DNA of 9,466 nt from Pseudomonadota bacterium (GCA_023423775.1 JAFAEZ010000094.1:1-9466), one strand, 5' to 3'. Positions 1-6,238 are shown, numbered from the stretch's first letter. Made by a program: numbers and translations. Notes: generated by a model from the sequence alone, not told the origin.

Positions 1-1
1 G

Positions 2-784
2 CATTCGCACCGCGCCCGCGCCACCGGCTTCGCCTGGAAGGACGGACTGATCATCACTCCCGACGAAGCACTGGCCGCGGAAGGCGCGGTCGAGATCGGC
101 CTTCCCGACGGCAGCCGAGCGGCCGCCACGATCGCCGGCCGCGACCATACGACCGATATCGCGCTGCTGCGCATCGATGCCGCGATCGCGCCAATCAAGC
201 TGGCGGCGACGGTCCCGCCCCTCGGGGCCCTATCGGTGGTGGTTGCCACCAACCACGATACGCCGAGTGCGGCGCTCGGGATGGTATCGGCATCCGGCAA
301 AAGCTGGCGCTCGTTACGCGGCGGCGACATCGACGCGCGGATCGAGCTCGATGTCCGCCTGCGCGGCAGCCAGCAGGGCGGGCTCGCGCTCGATGCTTCG
401 GGCGATGCCTTCGGCATGGCCGTGCTCGGACCGCGGCGGGTGCTGGTGATCCCGACCGCGACGATCGAGCGCGTCGCGCCCCAGCTCGAGGCGCGTGGCC
501 GCATCGCACGCGGTTATCTCGGCCTCGGGCTCCAGCCCGTGCGGCTCGACGACGGTATCGGCGCGATGGTGATGAATGTCGACAAGGCCGGACCTTCGGC
601 TGCCGCCGGCATCCGCCAGGGCGACGTGATCGTGGCAGTCAACAACCAGAAGCTCTCCGGCGTGCGCGCCTTGTCGCGGACGCTCGGACCGTCGAGCGTC
701 GGCGCGGTGGTCGATGTCGCGGCACGCCGCGGCGGCGAGCCGGTCAGCTTCAAGGTCACGGTCGGCGAGAGGCCGGAGGCGTGA
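2..784 (+). CDS. HtrA/DegP-like S1C serine protease homologue with PDZ domain, 5' end missing, predicted pseudoprotease
   Basis: The reading frame is open from the window edge to TGA at 782-784 (260 visible residues), so the N-terminus, including any signal peptide, lies outside. The first ~165 residues fit a trypsin-like S1C fold. GLIITPDEAL sits where HtrA proteins have GxxxTNxHV, HTTDIALLRI carries the conserved Asp (visible residue 52), and GSQQGGLALD sits where GNSGGPL is expected. On this alignment the catalytic His is Glu (residue 22, codon 65-67) and the nucleophile Ser is Gln (residue 125, codon 374-376). A PDZ domain follows from about residue 170 (YLGLGLQPV carboxylate-binding loop, AGIRQGDVIVAVNN). 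HtrA proteins usually act in the periplasm in envelope quality control. Here I infer a non-proteolytic binding or adaptor role. It overlaps the next gene by 4 nt, which implies coupled expression. HtrA-like fold and PDZ are secure; loss of activity is inferred by eye. Confidence 0.85.
   Translation, partial: HSHRARATGFAWKDGLIITPDEALAAEGAVEIGLPDGSRAAATIAGRDHTTDIALLRIDAAIAPIKLAATVPPLGALSVVVATNHDTPSAALGMVSASGKSWRSLRGGDIDARIELDVRLRGSQQGGLALDASGDAFGMAVLGPRRVLVIPTATIERVAPQLEARGRIARGYLGLGLQPVRLDDGIGAMVMNVDKAGPSAAAGIRQGDVIVAVNNQKLSGVRALSRTLGPSSVGAVVDVAARRGGEPVSFKVTVGERPEA
767..772 (+). promoter_or_regulatory. Ribosome binding site deciding the GTG start of the LuxR-type gene
   Basis: GAGAGG lies 8 nt before the GTG at 781, inside the 3' end of the HtrA-like gene. 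A second purine run, GGAGG at 775-779, is only 1 nt from the GTG and too close to be used. The site supports the 4-nt overlapping start rather than a downstream one, although a GTG at 808 cannot be excluded. Confidence 0.5.
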
Positions 785-1152
785 GCGAGGACAACGCCCC
801 GGAGATCGTGCTGGCCCTGGAGATCGACGATCCCGCTCTCGCCGATCGCCTAGCGAAGCTGCTCGGCAACGTCACAGGGCTTCGCCTCGCCGCGCCAGGC
901 GAAGCCGCCGCGGCAACCGTAGTCGCCCGTGATCCGCGCATCGTGCCCGGCGACATCGCATTGACCCAGCGCGAGCTCGACGTGCTGGCGCTGATGGCCG
1001 AGGGCGCCTCCAACAAGATGATCGCGCGCCAGCTCGGCATCTCCGTGCACACCGTTAAATTCCACGTCGGCTCGCTGCTCGACAAGCTCGATGCCACCGG
1101 CCGCACCGACGCGGTCGCGCATGCGGCGCGCCGCGGCGTGATCGAACTATGA
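781..1152 (+). CDS. Short LuxR/FixJ-type helix-turn-helix regulator without a complete receiver domain
   Basis: This 123-residue protein has a textbook C-terminal LuxR/GerE DNA-binding domain (about residues 60-118). It opens with LTQRELDVLALMAEG, continues with NKMIARQLGIS and the recognition-helix stretch HTVKFHVGSLLDKL, and ends with a GRTDAVA helix. Full-length NarL/FixJ regulators have ~120 residues of receiver before this. Here only ~58 residues precede it and no acidic pocket or phosphorylatable Asp pattern is evident, so it is probably a relic or a very small input domain. It should bind DNA as a dimer in the cytoplasm. The GTG start overlaps the TGA of the upstream pseudo-HtrA gene (GTGA), so the two are likely co-translated. 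Its TGA (1150-1152) abuts the stop of the convergent kinase gene. Targets are unknown; family assignment is secure. Confidence 0.9.
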   Translation: MSEDNAPEIVLALEIDDPALADRLAKLLGNVTGLRLAAPGEAAAATVVARDPRIVPGDIALTQRELDVLALMAEGASNKMIARQLGISVHTVKFHVGSLLDKLDATGRTDAVAHAARRGVIEL

Positions 1153-2217
1153 CGTCGCGGGGAAGCTGAGCTGGACCGTCAGCCCCGGCGCATTGTCGTG
1201 CAGCACGATCTCCGCGCCATGAAGGCGCGCAACTGCGGCAACGAGGCTGAGGCCGAGGCCATTGCCCGGCGTGTAGCGGCTCTGCTCGAGCCTGTAGAAG
1301 CGCTTGAACACGGAGTCGCGCTCCTCAGCTGGGATCCCCGGGCCATCGTCGGCGATCGCGATCACTGCGCCACCAACGGCGGCGCGGCAGGTGACGGTCA
1401 CCTGCCCGCCTTTGCGGCCGTGCTTGATCGCGTTGTCGACGAGATTGGCGATGGCATCGAACAGCAGGTCGCGGTCGCCTGTGACGGGCACCTCGCGGTC
1501 GCCCGCGAGGCTGAGCCTCGTCGCGACCTGTTCGGCGGCGGCATCGTAGAGCTCGACGACCTCGCCGGCGATTTCGGCGAGGTCGAGCGCACGAAACGCG
1601 CCGGTGCGCGCCCTTGTCTCGATCTCGGAGATCCGTGTGATGGAGGCAAACATGCCGAGCACGGCGTCGAGATCGGCGATGGTGTCGCCGATCAGCGCCG
1701 CATCGGCCTCGCCATTGCGCGGCGCATGATAGGCTTTCTCCAGCCGGCCGCGCATGCGCGTCAGCGGCGTGCGCAGATCGTGGGCGACGTTGTCGCTGAC
1801 CTGCTTGACCTCGCCCATCAGCGTCTCGATGCGGTCGAGCATCTGGTTGAGGTTTTCGGCGACGCGATCCCATTCGTCGTTGCTGCCGCGCAAGGGAATG
1901 CGCTGGTCGAGGCCTGCGAGCATGATGGCGCGGCTGGTGGCGTTGATCTGTTCGATCCGCCCGACGGTGCGCCGCGTCACCAGCACGGCCGCAAGCCCGG
2001 CAAGCACCAGAAGCAGCACGGCGACCGCTGCCATCGCGAGCTCGATCATGGCGGTAAATCCGTCATGATCGACGGCGGCGCCGAGCCGTCCCTCGACATA
2101 GGCGAGCGTGCCGAAATAGACGTAGGCCATGATCGCGGCGACGATCAGCCCGAACGCGGCGATCGCGATCAGCGCCAGGCGGAAGGTCGAGGAGCGGAGT
2201 GTCTTAGCCAGGAGCAC
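1147..2217 (-). CDS. Membrane sensor histidine kinase (HAMP, HisKA, HATPase)
   Basis: A 356-residue inner-membrane histidine kinase. Transmembrane segments lie at about residues 13-36 and 58-80, leaving only ~20 residues outside (GTLAYVEGRLGAAVDHDGF). A HAMP linker follows (about 79-131). The H box is VAHDLRTPLTR with phospho-acceptor His146. The ATPase domain shows the N box (NLVDNAIKH, 258-266), the G1 box (DDGPGIP, 290-296), the F box (FKRFYRLEQSR) and the G2 box (GNGLGLSLV, 318-326), so it should be catalytically competent. It starts at GTG, 14 nt inside the end of the upstream response-regulator gene, and has no strong Shine-Dalgarno of its own, so translation is probably coupled. The natural partner is that regulator. 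The stimulus is unknown; such a small loop argues for membrane-proximal sensing rather than a periplasmic ligand domain. The 3' end overlaps the convergent LuxR gene by 6 nt. Confidence 0.96.
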   Translation of the reverse strand: MLLAKTLRSSTFRLALIAIAAFGLIVAAIMAYVYFGTLAYVEGRLGAAVDHDGFTAMIELAMAAVAVLLLVLAGLAAVLVTRRTVGRIEQINATSRAIMLAGLDQRIPLRGSNDEWDRVAENLNQMLDRIETLMGEVKQVSDNVAHDLRTPLTRMRGRLEKAYHAPRNGEADAALIGDTIADLDAVLGMFASITRISEIETRARTGAFRALDLAEIAGEVVELYDAAAEQVATRLSLAGDREVPVTGDRDLLFDAIANLVDNAIKHGRKGGQVTVTCRAAVGGAVIAIADDGPGIPAEERDSVFKRFYRLEQSRYTPGNGLGLSLVAAVARLHGAEIVLHDNAPGLTVQLSFPATS

Positions 2218-2896
2218 GGAGGCAATATCCGATGCCGCGAATGGTGTGGATCAACGGATAGTCCTGGGCATCGTCGACCTTGCGTCGGACCCGTCCGACA
2301 TAGACGTCGATGATATTGGTGGAGGGATCGAAATGCAGGTCCCAGACATGCTGGAGCAGCATCGCGCGGGAGACGACGCGGCCCTCGTTGCGGACGAGAT
2401 ATTCGAGCAGCTGGAACTCGCGCGGCAGCAGCGGGATCCTGCGGCCGCGGCGGCTGGCGCTGCGCGCGATCAGATCGATGGCGAGGTCGCCGACGCGCAG
2501 CAGCGTCTCCTTGGCGATGGTCTCGCTGCGGCGGCCGAGCGCCTCGAGCCGCGCCAGCAGCTCGGTAAAGGAGAACGGCTTGACGAGATAGTCATCGCCA
2601 CCGGCGCGCAGGCCGCGCACGCGGTCGTCGACCTCGCCGAGAGCGGAGATGATGAGAAACGGAGCGGCGACACCGTCGTCGCGCAGCTGGCGCATCACGG
2701 TGATGCCGTCGATATCGGGCAGCATGCGGTCGATGGTGATCACGGCATAATCGCGCGAGGCGCCGTGGCTCAGGGCTTCGCGCCCGCTGGCTGCGAGATC
2801 GACCTCGTAGCCGGAGGTCGTCAACTCCTCGACGAGCTGGCCTGCGGTTTCCGGATCGTCCTCGACGACCAGGATGCGGCGGTGACCTCCGGTCAT
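2204..2896 (-). CDS. OmpR/PhoB-family two-component response regulator
   Basis: A 230-residue cytoplasmic transcription regulator. The receiver (about residues 7-118) has the acidic pocket VVEDD (Glu12, Asp13, Asp14), phospho-acceptor Asp56 in ITIDRMLPDIDG, Ser84 in the switch position and Lys106 in YLVKPFSF. The C-terminal winged helix (about 130-228) shows RIPLLPREFQLLEYLVRN, the recognition-helix stretch NIIDVYVGRVRRKVD and the wing IHTIRGIGYCL, all typical of OmpR/PhoB proteins. ATG is preceded by GGAG (+ strand 2903-2906) at 6 nt, which supports this start. The kinase gene downstream overlaps by 14 nt, so the two form a dedicated operon. The leader holds strong inverted repeats that could be an autoregulatory site or a terminator of the gene upstream. 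All functional residues are present. The regulon cannot be read from the window. Confidence 0.97.
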   Translation of the reverse strand: MTGGHRRILVVEDDPETAGQLVEELTTSGYEVDLAASGREALSHGASRDYAVITIDRMLPDIDGITVMRQLRDDGVAAPFLIISALGEVDDRVRGLRAGGDDYLVKPFSFTELLARLEALGRRSETIAKETLLRVGDLAIDLIARSASRRGRRIPLLPREFQLLEYLVRNEGRVVSRAMLLQHVWDLHFDPSTNIIDVYVGRVRRKVDDAQDYPLIHTIRGIGYCLRAPG

Positions 2897-2914
2897 GCGA
2901 AACTCCGCGCGACA

Positions 2915-2967
2915 ATCGCCACCAGACTATCCCGTTCCGGGGCTGAGCGGAACCGCCCGGTGGCGAT
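2915..2967. repeat. Nested inverted repeat between the glycine-rich gene and the response regulator
   Basis: Perfect 9-nt arms ATCGCCACC (2915-2923) and GGTGGCGAT (2959-2967) enclose a second perfect 6-nt pair GTTCCG (2934-2939) and CGGAAC (2948-2953). The 8-mer GCGACAAT also occurs as a direct repeat just outside and overlapping the arms (2909-2916 and 2969-2976), 60 nt apart. There is no T tract, so it is not a classical intrinsic terminator. It may be an RNA structure in the leader of the two-component operon, a processing site between the genes, or a DNA-binding site. Confidence 0.6.
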
Positions 2968-2993
2968 CGCGACAATGGTGCGCTACGGCGATG

Positions 2994-3551
2994 CTAGTAC
3001 CAACCGTCTCCGCACACATTGACCCATTGCCACCCATAGGGCGTCAAACTCCTGCGCCAGCAGCCATCGTCGTAATAGTTGTAATAATTGGCGTAGTAGT
3101 AGGGCGCGCCGAAGAAGGCGAACCGGTTGAAGCGGTGACGGTGGAAGAAGGCATGGCGGCCAATGAACGGCCTGCCGTGCCAGCCCGGGCCAGCAAACCG
3201 CGGGCCGAAGGCGGCGCGGGTCGCTAATGGTGCACCGGCAAAACGCGGCCCCATGGCAGCACGGGCGGCCATTGGCGGGCCGGCGAAGCGGGCGCCACCG
3301 AAACGAGCACCACCCATGCCGCCAAATCGCATGCCGCCGCCACCCATACCCCCGACGTGCATACCGCCCCCGCGCATTCCTCCGCCGAAGCCGCCCGCGT
3401 GCATTCCGCCACCACCGAAGCCGCCACCACCGAAGCCGCCACCGCCGTGGCCTCCGCCACCACCGCCGCCACGGGCCCGCACCGGCGAAGCGAGCGCCAT
3501 TGCAGCGGCGACCGTCACCGCGGTAAAGCCTTTGAGAAGCCTGTTGTTCAT
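2994..3551 (-). CDS. Secreted glycine-rich protein with aromatic C-terminal motif, function unknown
   Basis: A 185-residue protein with a clear Sec signal peptide (MNNRLLK, then a hydrophobic Ala-rich core, cleavage probably near SPVRA at residues 22-26). Residues 27-90 are a glycine-rich repeat region built on GGGGF, GGGGM and GGMRF units; two exact 15-nt copies are visible on the DNA. A segment of AARAAMGPRFAG and TRAAFGPRFAG repeats follows, then a His/Arg/Phe stretch, a Tyr-rich stretch (YYYANYYNYY) and a tail with Cys164 and Cys180 around PYGWQWVNVC. Similar tails occur, from memory, in small secreted rhizobial proteins. I chose the ATG at 3551 because GGAGGA lies 7 nt upstream and the signal peptide begins there; a GTG 39 nt upstream would bury the signal. 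It precedes the two-component genes on the same strand by 97 nt. A structural or surface role is likely; no enzymatic function is seen. Confidence 0.85.
   Translation of the reverse strand: MNNRLLKGFTAVTVAAAMALASPVRARGGGGGGGHGGGGFGGGGFGGGGMHAGGFGGGMRGGGMHVGGMGGGGMRFGGMGGARFGGARFAGPPMAARAAMGPRFAGAPLATRAAFGPRFAGPGWHGRPFIGRHAFFHRHRFNRFAFFGAPYYYANYYNYYDDGCWRRSLTPYGWQWVNVCGDGWY
3406..3450 (-). repeat. 15-nt tandem repeat inside the glycine-rich gene
   Basis: Two exact copies of a 15-nt unit (3406-3420 and 3421-3435, + strand CCGCCACCACCGAAG) and a third diverged copy (3436-3450) encode the FGGGG units. The unit is a multiple of three, so copy-number change would alter repeat length without shifting the frame. 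Confidence 0.75.
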
Positions 3552-3558
3552 CGAAGCA

Positions 3559-3564
3559 TCCTCC
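3559..3564 (-). promoter_or_regulatory. Ribosome binding site of the glycine-rich protein gene
   Basis: On the minus strand GGAGGA lies 7 nt upstream of the ATG at 3549-3551. It is the best Shine-Dalgarno in this spacer and fixes the start at the signal peptide instead of the GTG at 3590. No convincing -35/-10 pair was found in 3565-3712. Confidence 0.8.
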
Positions 3565-3665
3565 GTGCTGCGCGGCGAAACCAATGCCACGCGAGAAGGA
3601 CGAGATGAGAGGAAGGGACAAGCAGCTTCAACTTACAAACGCGCCAGATTCTGACGCGAAAGTTA

Positions 3666-3685
3666 GGGAGACCCGGCTTTCTCCC
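3666..3685 (-). terminator. Possible weak terminator downstream of tex
   Basis: Read on the minus strand, 27 nt past the tex stop, GGGAGA and TCTCCC form a 6-bp stem around an 8-nt loop, followed by TAACTTTCG. The T run is short, so termination would be inefficient and may be Rho-dependent. It separates tex from the glycine-rich gene. Confidence 0.4.
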
Positions 3686-3712
3686 CGCTCTTCCGCAGAG
3701 AGAGGCTAAATT

Positions 3713-6046
3713 TCACGCCCGCTTGCCGTTGTTCTTCTCCGCCGCGCGGCGCATCGCTTCGGCGAGGGCGCCGCCGCCGGAAGACTCCTGCTTGCGCGGC
3801 GCCGACGACGTCATGCGGGACGTGTTGCGCGTGTTGTCGCGCTGCATGCCGGGGGCATCCTTCTTGGCGCCGACCTCGTCGTCGAGCCGCAGCGTGAGTG
3901 AGATGCGCTTGCGGGCGACCTCGAAGTCCAGCACCTTCACCTTGACGATGTCGCCAGGCTTCACCACCTCGCGCGGATCCTTGATGTAATTCTTGGACAT
4001 CGCCGAGATGTGCACGAGGCCGTCCTGGTGCACGCCGATGTCGACGAAGGCGCCGAAGGCGGCGACGTTGGTCACGGTGCCCTCGAGGATCATGCCCTTC
4101 TGGAGATCCTTGATCTCCTCGACGCCTTCCTTGAACACCGCGGCCTTGAACGCGGGGCGCGGGTCGCGGCCGGGCTTTTCGAGCTCGCGCAGGATGTCGG
4201 TGACGGTCGGAAGGCCGAAGGTCTCGTCGACGAAATCCTTGGGCTTCAGCGTACGAACGATCTCGCTGCTCCCGATCAGCGCCTTGATGTCGCTCTTGGT
4301 GGCCGCGAGGATCCGGCGTACCACGGGATAGGCTTCCGGATGCACGCCGGATGCGTCGAGCGGGTCCTCGCCGCCGAGGATGCGCAGGAAGCCGGCGCAC
4401 TGCTCGAACGCCTTGGGCCCGAGCCGCGGCACCTCCTTGAGCGCCTTGCGCGACTTGAACGGTCCGTTGGCGTCGCGGTGCGTCACGATGCTCTGCGCAA
4501 GGCCGGAGCCCACGCCCGACACGCGCGCCAGCAGCGGTGCGGAGGCGGTGTTGACGTCGACGCCGACGGCGTTCACGCAATCTTCGACCACGGCATCGAG
4601 CGATTTGGCGAGCTTGGCCTGGCCGAGGTCGTGCTGGTATTGACCGACGCCGATCGCCTTGGGCTCGATCTTGACGAGCTCGGCGAGCGGATCCTGGAGC
4701 CGCCGCGCGATCGAGACCGCGCCGCGCAGGGTGACGTCGAGGCCCGGCAATTCCTCCGAGGCGAAAGCCGAGGCGGAATAGACCGAGGCGCCGGCTTCCG
4801 ACACCACGATCTTGGACATCTTCAGCTCGGCCAGTCCCTTGACGAGGTCGGCCGCGAGCTTGTCGGTCTCGCGCGAGGCGGTGCCGTTGCCGATCGCGAT
4901 CAGCTCGACACGGTGCTTCATTGCGAGCCTGCCAAGAATCGCAAGCGACTCGTTCCACTGCCGCTGCGGCTCGTGCGGATAGATCACCGCGGTATCGACG
5001 ACCTTGCCGGTCGCGTCGGTGACGGCGACCTTGACGCCGGTGCGATAGCCGGGATCGAGCCCCATGGTGGCGCGGGTGCCTGCCGGTGCGGCCAGCAAGA
5101 GGTCGCGCAAGTTGGAGGCGAACACGCGCACGGCCTCGGTCTCGGCCGCATTCCACAGCCGCATGCGCAGGTCGATGTTGAGATGCACCTGGATCTTCGT
5201 GCGCCAGGCCCAGCGCACGGTATCGACCAGCCAGCGGTCACCGGCGCGCTTGAGGTCGGCGATGCCGAACCGCTTCATGATCCGCAGTTCATATGCCCCC
5301 GGCACGCCCGGCGGCGGGGCTTCCGCCTCGGCCTGGATCTGCAGGTCGAGGACCTCTTCCTTCTCGCCGCGGAACATCGCGAGAATCCGGTGCGATGGCA
5401 GTTTGGTCAGCGGCTCGGAGAAATCGAAGTAGTCGGCGAACTTCTCGCCTTCGGTCTTCTTGCCGTCGCGCACCTTGGAGGCCATGCGCGCATTGGTCCA
5501 CATCTCCTCGCGCAACGCGCCGATCAGGTCGGCGTCCTCGTCGAAACGCTCGACCAGGATGGCGCGGGCGCCGTCGAGCGCCGCAGCGGCATCGGCAACG
5601 CCTTTTTCGGCGTTGACGAAGCTTTCGGCCACGACCTTCGGATCGTTGCCGGGCTCCGTCATCAGCTGATTGGCGAGCGGCTCTAGGCCGGCTTCCTTGG
5701 CGATCTCGGCCTTGGTGCGGCGCTTCGGCTTGAACGGCAGATAGATGTCTTCGAGGCGGGCCTTGCTGTCGGCGGCGAGAATGGCGGCTTCGAGCGCCGC
5801 ATCGAGCTTGCCCTGCTCGCGAACCGATTCGAGGATCGCCTTGCGGCGGTCCTCGAGCTCGCGCAGGTAAACCAGGCGCTCCTCCAGGGTGCGCAATTGC
5901 GCGTCGTCGAGCGCACCGGTCGCTTCCTTGCGGTAGCGCGCGATGAAGGGAACCGTGGCGCCGCCGTCGAGCAGCGTCACCGCCGCCTCGACCTGCTCGG
6001 CCCGAACCCCAAGCTCCTGCGCAATCTTCTGGTTGATATTTGCCAC
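3713..6046 (-). CDS. tex: Tex family RNA-binding transcription accessory protein
   Basis: A 777-residue, full-length Tex protein. The N-terminal domain has hallmark stretches TVPFIARYRKEATGALDD (about 31-48) and LEDIYLPFKPKRRTKAEIA (about 98-116). A YqgF/RNase H-like domain follows (about 325-455, starting MGLDPGYRTGVKVAV), then a helix-hairpin-helix region (about 490-560, with VGVDVNTAS and RVSGVGSGLAQSIV), and a C-terminal S1 domain (about 650-721, with VTNVAAFGAFVDIGVHQDGLVHIS). A charged tail of ~55 residues ends the protein. Tex proteins bind nucleic acid, associate with transcription and affect RNA metabolism; in some pathogens they influence toxin expression and fitness. It acts in the cytoplasm. 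The start is GTG, preceded on the minus strand by AGAGGGA at 7 nt. It is divergent from the amidohydrolase gene and probably monocistronic. Identification is firm; the client RNAs here are unknown. Confidence 0.98.
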   Translation of the reverse strand: MANINQKIAQELGVRAEQVEAAVTLLDGGATVPFIARYRKEATGALDDAQLRTLEERLVYLRELEDRRKAILESVREQGKLDAALEAAILAADSKARLEDIYLPFKPKRRTKAEIAKEAGLEPLANQLMTEPGNDPKVVAESFVNAEKGVADAAAALDGARAILVERFDEDADLIGALREEMWTNARMASKVRDGKKTEGEKFADYFDFSEPLTKLPSHRILAMFRGEKEEVLDLQIQAEAEAPPPGVPGAYELRIMKRFGIADLKRAGDRWLVDTVRWAWRTKIQVHLNIDLRMRLWNAAETEAVRVFASNLRDLLLAAPAGTRATMGLDPGYRTGVKVAVTDATGKVVDTAVIYPHEPQRQWNESLAILGRLAMKHRVELIAIGNGTASRETDKLAADLVKGLAELKMSKIVVSEAGASVYSASAFASEELPGLDVTLRGAVSIARRLQDPLAELVKIEPKAIGVGQYQHDLGQAKLAKSLDAVVEDCVNAVGVDVNTASAPLLARVSGVGSGLAQSIVTHRDANGPFKSRKALKEVPRLGPKAFEQCAGFLRILGGEDPLDASGVHPEAYPVVRRILAATKSDIKALIGSSEIVRTLKPKDFVDETFGLPTVTDILRELEKPGRDPRPAFKAAVFKEGVEEIKDLQKGMILEGTVTNVAAFGAFVDIGVHQDGLVHISAMSKNYIKDPREVVKPGDIVKVKVLDFEVARKRISLTLRLDDEVGAKKDAPGMQRDNTRNTSRMTSSAPRKQESSGGGALAEAMRRAAEKNNGKRA

Positions 6047-6053
6047 GCGAGAA

Positions 6054-6060
6054 TCCCTCT
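6054..6060 (-). promoter_or_regulatory. Ribosome binding site for the GTG start of tex
   Basis: AGAGGGA on the minus strand lies 7 nt before GTG (6044-6046). It supports the GTG, and the resulting N-terminus MANINQKIAQELGVR aligns with the expected beginning of Tex proteins. Confidence 0.7.
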
Positions 6061-6124
6061 ATCCAAGCACGCGACACGGGGCGAACCACCGGGTCGCGGG
6101 ACGCCGCTTATGGACCAAGCCGGG

Positions 6125-6136
6125 TTGATTCATCAA
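6125..6136. promoter_or_regulatory. Candidate operator: inverted repeat TTGAT-TC-ATCAA
   Basis: A perfect 5-nt inverted repeat with a 2-nt centre in the divergent tex/amidohydrolase spacer. It is AT-rich in GC-rich surroundings, and the 9-mer GTTGATTCA at 6124-6132 recurs upstream of the amidase at 7511-7519. Size and symmetry fit a small dimeric repressor site. No binding protein can be named. Confidence 0.3.
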
Positions 6137-6151
6137 GGTGCGGCGGCGGGC

Positions 6152-6171
6152 CGTCGACAGACGATTTTTTT
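6152..6171 (+). terminator. Short hairpin followed by seven T residues in the divergent spacer
   Basis: CGTC (6152-6155) and GACG (6160-6163) form a 4-bp stem with a GACA loop, followed by A and T7 (6165-6171). The stem is short for an intrinsic terminator but the T run is the longest in the spacer. It would act on a plus-strand transcript, although no plus-strand gene lies immediately upstream. It might end a short RNA or attenuate a long amidohydrolase leader. Confidence 0.3.
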
Positions 6172-6238
6172 GTTGAACCGATGCGATCTCGCCACATTCG
6201 TGGGGATGTGGCCGAGACGGCGCAGCATACTCCATCGT

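Noticed and set aside
1198..2313. Open frame of 371 codons on the plus strand opposite the kinase and regulator
   Set aside because: The opposing strand has unambiguous kinase and regulator motifs over the same bases. The frame is a by-product of GC-biased codon use.
2916..2945. EcfG-type promoter (GGAAC, then CGTT) ahead of the response regulator
   Set aside because: GGAAC is present on the minus strand but the second element reads GATT at the expected distance, too poor to annotate.
2915..2967. Nested inverted repeat as an intrinsic terminator of the glycine-rich gene
   Set aside because: No T tract follows the arms on the minus strand, and the internal distance is long, so it is kept only as a structured repeat of unknown role.
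3406..3470. CRISPR-like or microsatellite array
   Set aside because: The repeats are contiguous, in frame and code for glycine blocks. There are no spacers.
3552..3590. GTG start giving a 198-residue version of the glycine-rich protein
   Set aside because: It would put 13 polar residues ahead of a clear signal peptide and has no good Shine-Dalgarno, whereas the ATG at 3551 has GGAGGA 7 nt upstream.
4010..5686. Open frame of 558 codons on the plus strand opposite tex
   Set aside because: It is exactly antisense to the strongly conserved tex gene. Its composition (His, Arg, Asp, Gly and Leu rich) is what high-GC genes give in this antisense frame, and no domain is recognisable.
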